From positions 18,804,001 through 18,868,000 of the forward strand of contig OX467086.1 of NCBI GenBank assembly GCA_950106755.1: DNA of 64,000 bases, in the 5' to 3' direction. Every line of letters begins with the position of its first letter. Position 1 is the first letter of the stretch. The notes beneath the pieces were generated by a model. The model saw only the letters and a list, made by a program, of their open reading frames with translations, searched no databases and had not been told where the DNA came from. A program made the position numbers and the translations under genes. This document shows positions 39,056 through 52,018 of the stretch, piece after piece. This DNA comes from Climacium dendroides. Taxonomy: Eukaryota; Streptophyta; Bryopsida; Hypnales; Climaciaceae.

Positions 39056-42000
39056 CGCAAACTTAAGGTACGAGTTCTCCATTCTTCACTATATTAAATA
39101 TTCATGGTTAACTTCATGTAACTCTCATATTCATCTTACCACTACTTATCTTAGTATCATTGAGATTTAAACCCTAAAGGATCAAGTGACCATAACGGAT
39201 ATTTCGTTAAAATGGCAATATTCTTCCATCATTTTTCCATTCATTTTCTAGGACTAGTATAGATTTCAGACGACGCGGTCTAAACTCTAAAATTGATTTA
39301 CATTTTAGACCACATGGTCTAAACCTAAAAGTGCCAAGGTTATGGAATATAGCCATTTTAACAAAATATCGGTTCCATTCAACGTATTCAAGAGATCTCA
39401 AATAGTCATATGTACAAAGTTGATTTTGATTGGATGTTCATGAAACTTTGACACAAGGTGTGAACATGTACCCCCTTAGTCAATATATATTTTTTCCAAT
39501 CGGGTGCCTAGATCAAAAGTTATGGTGCACTAAACTTTTTGGGCAACCCAAACTCTAGTAGCATGTGCAAAACTCTTCTAAGTTTGAAATTTGGCAGATA
39601 TATCACTTTCATTATACAAGATGCAAATGCGCCCCAAAATCATGTGTAGTATGAGAATCTCACTCTAAGAAGAGCTAAAGTTTGTTGGTTTTGTCTAACA
39701 AGATAAAAATAAAATTCTTCTAACTTTAAATATAATAATCTTTGAATTTGTGGTCAAAGTTTTTGAAAACTTTTCTACATATTCCTATAGTAGTTTAATA
39801 CAATTTTATATGATTGAATTTGGAAAAAAATTTCAATGCCCTAAAAAGTGGTAGTTTTCACAATTTATGTTTGAAATGTGCCTTGGTCCTTTAGGAGTTG
39901 AAGGTAACATTGCAATTATTGTCTTTGTAAAGTGGACAATGGTATGACAATGTAGAAAGTGGTACTATTCTATAGGGCACGTGGTTGTGGATATAATACA
40001 TGAATTTCTATAACCATTCAAAATAATGAATTTTTTATATTTATTAGAATTACAAAATGTGGTCATAGAAATGGTAGCATTCCAAGATTGTCAAATAGGA
40101 TTTTTCAAATTTTCAATCAATGAAGATTACACTAAGGATTATAGAGAAGATACACTTTATGAAATGTGACATGGAAAATAATTATGCAATTCTAGATTTG
40201 GGATAACCATTGTCCACTTGATTATTATATTTGAAGTAGTTGAATTTTTGCTACTAGTCCCTAGAGTCTGAAGGCTTTTTTTCTTTCAAAAACCACTCAA
40301 AATTGTCATTTCTATTGCAAGGGTCAATACTCTTGAAATTTTCATTTTTTTGGCATATCTAACCATAGGATCTTGCACTAGACTAGTATAAGAATGTGTA
40401 GAAGAAATTTCAGAAACATTGACCACATAGATTATAAGATATTTGCATTTAAAGTGAAGAAAACAAGTTTTTTTGCACATTCTGTGACTAGATTTTTAGG
40501 CTTTGAATCTCCTTATTTAAAATTTTTGTACTATTGAGTTTGATTTTAAAATTTTTTATGTTGAAGATTTGAGTTAAGAGTTGGGGGAAAAAATTCAAAA
40601 AGAAAAACACTTGATTTTCATTCATTAAAAAATTGTTAAGTAGAAGTAGATCCAAGATTCAACAAAACATTGAATTATTAATAGCTCTAAGATGGAATTG
40701 AAACACCATAATCCCAATAGTGAGATTGTTCTTGCAAGCATATTTAATCTCATCAAACAATTATTTTGAAAAATTGCAAAAATTACATTCAAAAATGAAT
40801 TCCTTAATTTATTTTTTCAAAAAGATAGTTAGATTGCTCGAAAAATATGATTGTTCATAACTTTTACATCACTAGTCCAAATAAAATGAATAAAAGCTTC
40901 AAATATAAACAAAAATAAGATCTATAAGCAAAAAAAATTCAATTTTTTGTAGATTTCTTTTTCTCATAGCAAAGTGAAAATTATGTTTAAGATGGCATAA
41001 CTTTTGCTCCCAAACACCAATTGAAATAGAAATCATTTTCCTATGAAGCTAATGAGTTTCTCTATCTTTTGAGATTTTTTTTTTAAAATCACTAAAAATT
41101 GAGGCTGTAGTAACTTGCCCAAACTTCCAAGTGGCCCCCAAGGAAACACTTGGGACTTTAGGGGGCTAGATAGGACACAAATGTAATACAACAAAGATTG
41201 CCATCACAATATTAACCACTATATTGGCTCACAATTTAACCTAGGATGTAATTATGACTTAGAAACTATTAGTAGGAAGAATTAATTTGTAATTGTGAAT
41301 TAATAACTTTTCCAAAAGGTAGTAGTGGGAATTTTGGGACAAAATTGTTTAATTCAAGGAATTCAATTATGTGAAATGATGAAGAAACTCTAGGGAAAAA
41401 TTAGGAATTTTGAATGAGAAAGACATTAAATAAGAAATATATAGTTTAAAAAATTAGGAAAATGGAAAATTTGATGAAATAGGAAAACCAAGTGCTATGA
41501 CTAGAAATTAGCATTAGAAGTGAACTAGGAATTAAAAATGCTAGGACAAAAAATTTAAAGCTAGCTAGTAGGATTAGATAAAAGATTAGGATACTAACTT
41601 AGTGGTAGACACTTCAAGAGATGTTCTAAGGTAGAAAAAAAATATTAATGTGGGTTGCGATAATTTAGAATAGGGATGAAATTAAAGGATGAAGAGTAGA
41701 AGGTTAATGGGGGTTTAGAGTAGGAAATTAGAGTTATCTTTTTTCTCTCTTGTTTATTCCATGTGTATGTGTTTGCTCTTGGAGTTTTGAGAGGTTTTGG
41801 AAATTGGATTAGAATTATGAATTGAACAATTTGTCAAGTAGACTCCCACATTCTTGTGGAAGGAAATTAGTAGAAATGAATAGAGTACATTTTGGGATGA
41901 GAAGGTGGACTTTCTCTCTCTCTCCTTTGGTTTATGAAGTATTAGGTAGAGATCTCTTGTACAAGATAAGGAGTAGGAAGATATTTAGGTGAGCTGAGAT

Positions 42001-42060
42001 TTTGAGAAGTTGTAGGTATTTCTATAGGCTTTTCAAAAACCTAAAGCTTGCCCCAAATGG
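39056..42060. other. Non-coding, AT-rich
   Basis: Follows the zinc-finger gene. A short inverted pair around GACGCGGTCTAAAC and GACCACATGGTCTAAAC lies near 39,270-39,325. No gene seen. Confidence 0.45.
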
Positions 42061-42066
42061 AGCAAG

Positions 42067-42460
42067 GACAAAAATGGGGCAACCATTTTAGTGGGAGGAA
42101 GTCAAATGTTGACTCTAAGTGAGATTGGCAACTTTGGCAAATAAGATCAAGAGAATGGTAAAGCAAAAGGATCTGAATTTTTGAGAGGTAGACTTACACA
42201 TTAGCTTTCTAAAAAGCTAAGTTTCTTTGAAATTGGAGAAATGAAGACGATTGAGCATCCGTTTTGGTGCAAGAAGGTCAATTATTGACTTCAAATGAGA
42301 CTACCAACTTTGACAAACATGATCACAAGAACAGTGAAGCAAAAGGTTTTGAATTATTGGGAAAAGATATATTTGTAAGTTAGCTTTCTAAAATGCTTAG
42401 GCTTGCAAAAACTCAAGCAAGGACAAAAATGGGGCAACCATTTTAGTGTGAAGTGGTCTA
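42067..42460. repeat. ~177-bp diverged tandem repeats
   Basis: GACAAAAATGGGGCAACCAT at 42,067 recurs at 42,422, with a diverged copy at 42,246, so periods are 179 and 176 bp. Units share TTAGCTTTCTAAAA and a GTCAA-TTGACT block. There is no coding frame. Confidence 0.75.
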
Positions 42461-43114
42461 GTGCCTTGTTGGTTGTAAGTTGAATTTGTTGCCCAACTTA
42501 GAGAAGATTTGGTTTATGTGTTGAAGGCTTTGGGGCAATTGTGCCATGGCTCTCAAGTATCTATTGACACTAAATTAAATTGAATTCTTGCAAGATGTAA
42601 TGTGAGTATATAATTCCAATTGATTGTGTATTGATTGTGATTCTAATCAATAGTTCATAGTTTTACTTGCTTAATGTAATGGGACAAAGATTAAAAATAG
42701 TAATTTTTAGAATTTAGGAAATCCATTGCTTTGAAGGTCTAACTTATCCATTCTCCCTACCAAAATTTTGTAAGGGGGTTTGGCCATCATAGGTGAAAAT
42801 CTTGATATATGGATATGCTATATATTATGTGAAAATTATCATCACTTGAGAACCAAAATTCCAATATCAAATCATAGGTTTACTCTTCCATTGACCAACA
42901 TGTCTCTTTTTCTTTTGGTTATATTACAATCCTTATTGTGCAATTGTCAACTTTCTCCACAAGAGTTTTGTGTGCATTTATGCCTTGCAACCAATTTTGT
43001 CTAAAGAATTTGATTGATTTGAATTCTATTGGCATTACAACACTTTTTTTTATATCAATGACGTGTTTGACAATGGAGTTGTAGATGAAGGTTTATGCTT
43101 TGACACCCAAACAA

Positions 43115-43765
43115 TGATGCTAGGACGTAAGCATGTGAGCATGAGCCTAAGAGATGTGAGTAGGGATTGTGAGCCTATAGCCTAGAATTTTAAAATATAA
43201 TGTAATTTTTAAACATTTTTGATTAAAAAATTAAAAGACTAATTAATTTTTTAAATTTATTATATTTAGAAAATATGACCTCTTATCACAGAAACCATGA
43301 CTGTGTATTTTAGATTTAAAAGTTGAATAAGTTGATGTTATTGCATGTTTTGAAATTTATATCATGTTCTAAAAGGCTTAAAGACCATCTTATGGTGGGT
43401 TGATCAAGTGAGAGTATAAATAATTTAAAAACAATTCAAAAGATGAGAGGAAAACAATTGCAATGAAAATACAATAGGATGTAGAACATTATGTACATAA
43501 TAGAATATTCTTTTATTATAGCAAGGGATACATATTGGAATATGAATATAATATTTTGCAACTAGATTTTTAGAATTTTGAAGATAATATATCAATACTA
43601 CATATCTACTTCATATTATGCTAATATCTATCAATTAACTTGCTCATTTGCACGTCTTGATGATTTTAGCAATAGCAAACACTTGCTTCACTTCATCCAA
43701 GTTGAAGATAGAAACACGGATAAACGTGTCTATCTTGTAATCTAGTTTGTAAAAGTAACAAAAGA
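43115..43765. mobile_element. Left end of a second ParB/methylase-type TIR element
   Basis: It begins GATGCTAGGACGTAAGCATG followed by GTGAGCATGAGCCTAAGAG, matching the terminus at 773-825. It continues in parallel with 830-1,446 through CACGTCTTGATGATTTTAGC and TCTATCTTGTAAT words. The orientation is the same as the first element. Confidence 0.7.
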
Positions 43766-45248
43766 TATAATAAAGGTGTTTGAAATTTATGCACATGCCA
43801 AGCTTTCCAATGGAAGTTCCATTCATGCTTTTATAATGGAGACAAATATAAGGTAAAAAATTATAAAGTGTGATGATATAAACATTTTGGTTAGGGTCAA
43901 TTTGGGATGAAAGCGTAATAAATCTATGTCTTGAGAGATGGTCATGGGGTTATTAGTAACTGTTATAGGACACTTACACCTTTTTAGTTATTAACAATTA
44001 GTAAATATTGCACTAATTGAAATAGAAGTGCAAATAGTAGTATATATTATCAATTACCTATCTTTTTGTAGTGCTTAAGGTATGTTCACACTTGGTGTTA
44101 AAAAAGTGCTGCCAAAAAGTGTTATAATAGTACCAAATTTAAGGCAAAAAAGGAAATTCATCCCAATAATACTTGCAATAACATTCCTTGTATTTTCCCA
44201 CTAATTGCGGTGATTTTCAATGGGTGCCTTACTATTCTCATAAACTTGCTTGTCATTCAAAATGGAAGGGATTCTTTTAGCATGTGGTAGTTGAGGATGA
44301 GTCCACAACACAAACTCAAATATCCTAGACAAGGTAAATATAGACATCAAGGTGACATTAGCTTAGTGGATAATAGGTGGAATCCAATTTCTTTAAGCTC
44401 AATGATTTTGGTATATGTAAGAATGATATTAATAAGAATAAGTTAGACCTTGAGGATCTCAAGTTGGGTAAGAACATGCAAACGCTTAGTTCCCATGAAG
44501 CATAGTGCAATTTCAGTCTATACAAAACCAAAAAGCCTTTGTCTGAACTACCGTGCCTTTATACTCATAGTTCTATCCTTTTAAATAGAAGCAATAGTGG
44601 ATTTTTCATACTTAACAATCAATAGCTTGCATTTGGCTTGGATGTAATTTTAAATGGTTAATGTGACTGTTTCCTTAACTTGTGTGAAATTCTTACTATC
44701 TTCCATTCCAATGTATTGCAATCTATTTATACTATACATCAGAAATGGGACATGACTATGTTAAACTCTTCAACTGCAATCCCAAGTTGTAGTCTAACAA
44801 CAACTAATCTAATTTGAACCAAAGGATGATAGAAGTTAATCTTGTTGGGGTGATAAAAATCACCTTTAGAATTGATCAAAAGATCTACATTCTTTAGTTA
44901 GACCCAAATAACTTTTTCCCCTCTAAATGCAGAACTCGAGTACATGTGTCTTCCATTCAAGGCATCTCATTGAGTACGTCTACAATTTTCTTTCCATTTC
45001 TAAATGCCATAGTTCTCTTCAATTTCAAATTCTCTTTAGAGAGGCCTTTCTCAAAAGGGCCTCTATAGAGGTAAATCCTAAAGTTGATCATCTGCATGAA
45101 TGCTAAAGTCTTATCATCACAAGTAACAACAAACAAATTAGACATACATTTAAAAAAAATTTGCATTCATTTTCTGAACATTGTTTCTTGTAGGTTGCAC
45201 ATTAGAATGTCTATTTATTCTTTTATTATTGTTACGGATGACTAACAA
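43766..45248. other. Non-coding interior of the second element
   Basis: AT-rich with no recognised frame. In the first element this part is replaced by the gypsy relic, so the ancestral content cannot be checked against it. Confidence 0.4.
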
Positions 45249-45251
45249 CTA

Positions 45252-45478
45252 CACTAGAAGAAACCAAAATTTTCGATGTCTAAGGGAACGGATTTTAGGT
45301 GACGTTGAAGAAAACAACCTATGTTTTTCTGTCAACAATTATCTCCATTAATGTTCCATTGGACATCATTATTGACATGAAAAATACAGGGTTTTTTTTT
45401 CAACGTCACCTAAAATTCGTTCCCTTTGACGTCGGTTTTTTTTTTGAATGTCACCTAAAACAAGGTTTTCTTATAGTG
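45252..45478. mobile_element. 227-bp CACTA-like MITE
   Basis: It starts CACTAGAAGAAACC and ends GGTTTTCTTATAGTG, flanked by the exact 3-bp duplication CTA (45,249-45,251 and 45,479-45,481). Internally, GGAACGGATTTTAGGTGACG and its complement form a second inverted pair. Confidence 0.85.
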
Positions 45479-45481
45479 CTA

Positions 45482-47539
45482 TGAAAGCTTCTCAATAAGT
45501 TTTTCCTTTAATAAAAGTAGCTCGAGTAGCTTCCAAGCTTCTAGAAGCTTGTAGAAGGTCCTAGAAGCTTGTGGAAGCAGTTTAATATATATAGAAGTCA
45601 AAACTGAGAGGTTCCTTAGTTTTGACAACTCACTCTAATGTTTAGTTCATAGCTCTTAACTTTAATTTTAGACCAGAGGCCTTGTTCTTGATACTCTAGC
45701 TCTCTTGAATACAGCTTTTGGATCTTAGCTTGTGGTTCTAACTTTAGTATTGTACTCTTGAACTTCAATATCAAGTCTTATTATTCAGAACTTCTCTTGC
45801 CTTTTTTAGTATCTCTTGTGTTCATTACAATTGTCAATTTTTGTAAAGATGATGAAGGAAGTCATTCTTTAAATGGTTTGTAATTTAGGGTTTAGCCAGG
45901 GTAAGAAATAGAAAAAAAATGAGGTTTAAGGTAATATTGTTCCTTGAATCCACCCCAGTAACAGTATTAAAAATATCAAAATGAAATTCAATCCTCTAAT
46001 TTACAAATTGTCAATTTTGGTGTAGTTTTTAAAGAGTACCACCAAGCTTTGATTTCTAGATAAATCTTGTTCACTTTAGACATCAATGTTGTATGTTTGT
46101 ACTATTTATAGAGTCAAATATATTGATTTTAAAATTCTTTGGTGATAAATTTCTTTGTATGCTTATGCATGTTTGTTGCCCAATGGAACAAGTAAGTCCT
46201 TTCATGGTCTACCATTGGAACAAATGGATTCCCTAATCCATACTCAATGTGAATTGCATTAAAGTTGATTTGAACAATATCACACATGAATCCCTTGAAG
46301 GTTGGATCCTCCCCATTTTCTAACATTATTTTGTTCAAACAATGCCAAAAATGAGTTAGCCTTTGATGCCCTCAATTTGCATATCATAAACAACAATGGT
46401 CATGACTTTGCAATAAGTAGAATTGTAGACGTGACAAATAATAGTTTGTCCATGACTTCACTTTCTTTACATAATCAAACATGACAAATTAGTTCTTAAG
46501 GTTGTTACTTAGTTACATCCGTCATACAAGATTGATTCTATTTCCAAGGTTAGTTCATCTATAAACATCTTGAACAAATATCATAGTTGGATAGCAAGTT
46601 TGGCTTAAATGACATTAAAAAGTCCCTATATTTTTTGCTAATTCTAGGACCAACAACCAAATCTACAAATAAACATAAAGATGTTTTGTTGAAAATCAAA
46701 GGGAAACAATTATAATTCACTGAATCTAATATCAACTATCATTTGACCATCTACCATCAAGAAATTTTTTGATGGTGAAATTATCAACAATTAGTAGAAT
46801 TGGATGGTTGAGAGGTCATTTTAACAATAAAATTCATTATCCGTCATGAATCTTCAAAGGATATGGAACATTTTAAAGATGAGAGCTTGATTGCTTATTG
46901 TAAAAATGCATAAATTATATTCAATGTAAAACTTTAGACTTTATTTTGGCATAGTAGAATAGTTTTTTTTCAAAAAAAAGTTAAACTTAAAAAATTTGTT
47001 AAATCAAGCTAAATTTCATTTTCAAAATCCGTTTGTGAGTTTTACCCTCCAAAAAAAAGGTATAGACCAAACTTAGAAAGGTGTTTGAAAATGTCAAAGA
47101 AAATGTCCCTTCCAACTTTTCTTTGAATTTTGTTATAACCACGATTATAACTTTTGATTGGAGGCTTTAAATCTCAAACAGGTTTTTAAAGATGAAATTT
47201 AATTTGATTTTCCAACTTTTTTTAGTTGAAAGTTTTTTAGAAAAAATTATTCTACTATGCCAAAATGAGGTCCAAAGTGCTACATTGAATAGAATTCCTG
47301 CTTTTGATTCAACTAGGTATAAGTGATTGAGTTCCTAATAATCCTAGTTTATAGATCTTACATGGGTTGTTTTATCTCCTACCACCCACTTGTGTAAAAA
47401 ACTTGTCTTCTTTTTTAATTCACTTGCAATAAGTAGCTAGTGAATCTATGTGAGGTATTTGTCCAATTTTATACATTCATTTCAATTTTATTGTTGAATT
47501 TTTTAAAATAACATTTGAAGGTGCTGAAGTTTATTTTGG
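45482..47539. other. Non-coding, AT-rich
   Basis: Short AAGCTTCTAGAAGCTT-like palindromic words occur at 45,530-45,580. Otherwise nothing is recognised. Confidence 0.45.
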
Positions 47540-48500
47540 CCTTCTTAAACCTTAATTGTTAATGGCCACACTTTTTTGGGATTTAAATTTCCTTCTATTA
47601 TATGTTAGGAATTACTCAAATTGTAAAAAAATTCTTGCTTTTCTAGACCCTAGCCATTAACAACCATGCTTTTTTGAATTCCAATTGCTTGCATCATATG
47701 CTAAGATTTGGTCAAATATTACAATTTATTTTTCTTTCCCTAATAGACAACCATTAGTAGCCATGCTTTGGAGGATTCAAGTTTGTTTCCAATATATGCT
47801 AAGAATTTGATCAAATGCATCTATTTTTTGCATTCTCAATGCACAGTTGTTAATGACCACATTTTTTTGGATTTTAGTTTGCTTGTGCTATATGCTAAGA
47901 TAAAGTCAATTGTTGCAATTTATTTGCCTTCTTAATAGATAGTTGTTAATAATCATGCTTTTTTGGATTCAAATTTGCTTCCAATATATGCTAAGAATTG
48001 ATCAAATGTTGTAATTTTTGGAATCTTTTTACACTAGTAGAAACAACGTCACCGAAACAACAGAAATTTCTGCGTTTTCTACTAGTGTTAATGGCCAACA
48101 GATAATGGCCATGCTTTTTTGGATTCAAGTTTGTTTGCATTATATACTAAGATTTGGTTAAAATAATACTACAATTTATTTTAATAGACCACCATTAATA
48201 ACTAAGCTTTTTTGTATTTAGGTTTGCTTCCAACATATATTATGGATTTGGTTGAATGCTACTATTTTTTGGCCTTTCTAGTACACAACTATTAATAGCA
48301 ACTTATTTAGGATTACTTCTAATATATGCTAAAAATGGTCAAATACTACAATTTTTGGGTCTTCCTAATGGACAACCATGAACGACCATGCTTTGGGGGA
48401 TTCAATTTTGTTTGCACCATGTGTTAAGATTTGGTCAAATGCTACAATTTCTTTGGTCTTCCCAATAATGAATAGTCATTAATGGTTACTATGTTGAATC
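47540..48500. repeat. ~100-bp satellite-like tandem array, about nine units
   Basis: Units carry CATTAATGACCATGCTTTTT-like, GGATTCAAGTTTGCTTCCAA-like, ATATGCTAAGATTTGGTCAA-like and TGCTACAATTT words. Anchors near 47,650, 47,752, 47,848 and 47,943 give periods of 95-102 bp. The units are diverged, so the array is old. A 56-bp MITE interrupts it at 48,032. Confidence 0.8.
48032..48087. mobile_element. 56-bp CACTA-like MITE
   Basis: It starts CACTAGTAGAAAC and ends GTTTTCTACTAGTG, flanked by TTA on both sides (48,029-48,031 and 48,088-48,090). It shares the word AACGTCACC with the MITE at 45,252. Its interior is only about 30 bp. Confidence 0.78.
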
Positions 48501-48812
48501 ACATATTGTACAATATATATATACAAAAGAAAACTTTTTTTAGTTTTGATTTAAATTGGAAAAGATTCATTTTTTAGGGTCTAGGTATCAAATGCTAGAC
48601 CTTATGTTTGCTTTAGATTCTAAGGAAGTTTGGCCAATATAAGTTTCTTGTTATTATTGGTTAGCTATTAATAGCTAAGTTATTTTACATCCTCATTCAA
48701 TACAAATAGAGTTGTTTGAATTAGATGTGATTCACATTTCATATTTTAATTACATTAGTCATTTTTCTTAATGCATGACAATTGATTATATTTGGACATC
48801 ATTTCACAAATG

Positions 48813-49915
48813 TTGACTAAAAGGGATCTACAAGCACAAAGATTTGATGTTGCACTTCAACCTCTTTCTCAAGATCAATTAGAGTTACAATTGCATGGCT
48901 TCTTGAAGAAGAAAACTGTAAACACTTCTTCTCATTTTGAGCGGTTGAGGTATCAACCAAGGGCAAAATAAAAAATCAATATTCTTTTATGTTGTTTGAT
49001 TTCTTTGTGAGTTGTAAAGCCATTTATTGAAGAATAATCTCATGAATCTAGCTACACACTTTCTAACTTATGGTTACGTAGAAGAAAATGGAATTTTCTT
49101 TGTGGCATTAAGGAACAATGAGAGGAAGACAATAGATGTCACTAATGATATTATTAAATTGTTGAATGCCAATTGAGTGCGAACAAATGTTGCATTTCAG
49201 AAATAATTGAAAATTGATGAAGATCTCAAATTTTTCTTAGGCAAAATGTTTATTGTGGAGGATAGCAACCACCATTTGCAAGCACAGGTGCCTATTATCA
49301 ATCAAGATCTTATAAATGACTTCTTGTAGCATTATACTATTGAAAGTATTATTTTACAGGTTAAGGGAGATGTTGCAATTATATTGGCAATATTTCATAA
49401 AGTCAATTGATAATTTCTTCAATTTTTTTAATCAATTTTCATTTTATTTGACTTCTTAGTCTCTAAAGCTTATTTTCTTTTGTTTTTCTAAAGCCAAGAA
49501 GAAGTTAAAACCAAAAAAACTTGATTCACTTTGACTATTGTAGCTTTAATTGCAGTCTTATACTACGTTCATTTCATATTTCATTTTATTCTTAGGTCTT
49601 CCTTTCATTCTTGGTATTAATTTGAATAAACATTTTCTTGCTTTACTATACATAACATTTGTCATCAAGAGCAATTATACTTTTTTTTATAAATCATTCA
49701 TTTTATACAACAAGAATTTGGTAAAAATAACTTTCCATTCAAAATTGAAGAAGAAGTTTTCCATTACAAATCCTAAGTACACCATGGCCTTCTTAGAATA
49801 AATAAAGTATCACTATGAAACTCATAATGAAAGTTTAGAGATGATTCAAGAGAAACTTTGGATGTTGACAACTTCAACAATGGACACTTCTATGAAGATT
49901 CATCAAGGGTTAATA
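48813..49915 (+). pseudogene. Second ParB/methylase-like gene copy (heavily decayed)
   Basis: Exon 1 of the first copy is recognisable from about 48,836 (LQPLSQDQLELQLHGFLKKK) to 49,410. Parts of exon 2 (about 49,495-49,560) and exon 3 (about 49,745-49,905) follow. Many stops and shifts are present. The ParB-type motif has decayed to EDSNHHLQAQ, against WDGNHRLQAW in the first copy. Near 49,910 the sequence jumps to what corresponds to about 12,540 in the first copy, so exons 4-8 including the methylase part are deleted. Confidence 0.75.
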
Positions 49916-50330
49916 CATTCATTTAGTGTATAATACATGACTACAATATTTTTTTTAAATATTCAATGTTCAAGATAACTTTATTTTTATTTAAAGCATA
50001 ATTACAAAAATAAAATAAAATGGATGAACTATTTTCATCATTTTATTTTGCATAAAGGCCCATGATAAAGACTACATTGATCACTTAATCATTCAAAAGC
50101 ATTGTTCATGATTTAGTGCTTGTAATATTTATAGAGCTTGTCACTAAATTTATATCTGGCCTTCTTGGCCCACTTTTGTTGTTCTTTCTATTTGAGACTT
50201 CATAAATGTCACTCCTGTAATAGTGTTATGGTGTATTGCAATTTTACGTCCATGTGCTTCATAGTGAGACATCCTAAACCACTACACCTATTTTCATTGT
50301 GTGTTTGTTTATACACACTATCTTCTTTGA
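49916..50330. other. Right-end sequence of the second element
   Basis: Matches 12,540-12,960 by eye (GGTTAATACAT, TTAGTGCTTGTAATATTTAT, ACATCCTAAACCACTA). No right inverted terminus could be found further on. Confidence 0.55.
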
Positions 50331-52018
50331 ATATTCTTCAATTTTTGGAAATAAATCGTGAGCCTTGGCTATATTTGCAAATAGTATATCTTCAATGTGT
50401 TTTGAGTGTTTATTTTTACGCTATTGCTTGTCATTTCATACTTATAGTTTTCTTTGCTTGCATATGCAACTTTCTTTGTTGTATACGTTGGATTCTTTAT
50501 TGGTATAATATGGAATTTTCCTAGTTAGTGTATGTCGGTTATTTTGTTGGTATACTATGCAGTTTATATTGTTGATGTATACAAATTCTATTTTTTATTG
50601 TTGGTATGTAAATTGCTTTTCCAACTATCTTTATTTATTTTTGAGTGAAAGTATTATTCTCATCTCTAAACTTTATTGTTTTGAGTGTGTATATGCATGA
50701 GGTTGTATTATACTATTATACAATTCTATAGATATTGTTGACTAGTTTGAAAACCAACCTTAAAAGGTGAAAAAAAAATTAAAACTTATGTTTACTATAG
50801 GGGGGCTTTAAAAAATAAGAAAAAAAATTATAAATACAATATGGACTACTTTCAATCAAACTTGTAGAAAAATAGAATTTTAATAGGATAGATTAGGTTC
50901 CTTGAAAAAAATTACATAACTTCCATAAAATTATCATTGCTTTACAAGAAAGTGCCTCAATTTTTATTAATGAAAGAATTTGAGGCTAAATATAGGTCAA
51001 CTTCATTTTTTTGATTCTATGGGGGTTTAGATGCCATTGCAGCATCCTAGCTCCATCATTGAATAATTTTAAGAAATTAAAAATTTAATTGAAACATGTA
51101 CTGTCTAATTAATGGACGCAACAATAAATTTTGATGATGATTATATATAAAAATTTGAAAGCAAACACAACATTAATATCAAAAAGCATATCTATAGTTG
51201 TCATCTATTAAAAAGGTTTGAACTCTTCTAACTTTTGAGTACAAATTTTGTCCCCTAAAGCACTAAGGTATGTGCCCATTACTAAGGTATATGCTAGGCA
51301 AAAATCATCAAGAACTACAACTTTCTCAAACACAATTAATGAGAATAAAAATAATTTAAAAAAAATTAAATGTACAAAATTGTATTAGAGTAATATGGAA
51401 AATTCAAAATGTTTGGAAAATAATTTGAAAACTTTGAATGTATAGATAATATGATTATGGCATTTGAAAATTTTAAAAATAGATTTTTTAGTTTTTTTTC
51501 ATCAAAGCCAACAAAATTTGACTTTTCTTAGAGTGAAATTTTGTACAACAAAGGTTAAGTAAGGTTTTCTTAAACTAGAAGCCTAAAGCCATGAGAGCAA
51601 TTTCTTCATATTATTTTTCAACTAATAGGAATTTCAAATAATGAGAACACCTAAGAATATAAATATACAATTGAAATTTTAAATTTAAAACTAAGAATGA
51701 TGTACACAATATTTTTGTTTTATATAGCGAAAAAATGCCCAAAATTCTAAACCCAAAAAATACATAAAAATTCCTCCCAAATTGTAGGTTTACAAACTCT
51801 TGGGCTCATGCTTTAAGACTCACAAAATAGCACTTTTCCAAAATCTCAAGACAAAGAAACAAAAACATGTTGAGCATGAAGCTCTTCCGCTGCTTGCCAC
51901 TTTAAGTGAAAAAATTACTTAAATTCCTCAACCTTAGTGAGTTTGGGCTCCATTGTCCCATGACTATTGCTTTCTAGCCTGAAAGTAAGCAAATGGTCAA
52001 CATGATGTTATTGAATAG
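50331..52018. other. Non-coding, AT-rich
   Basis: No conserved frame. CWATWG density is at background until about 51,960 and rises sharply from 52,060. Confidence 0.45.

Noticed and set aside
51030..51070. Possible right terminus of the second ParB element (CAGCATCCTAGCTCC)
   Set aside because: Its inverse resembles GATGCTAGG only after gaps, lacks the TGTGAGC units, and no 9-bp duplication matches the left flank.
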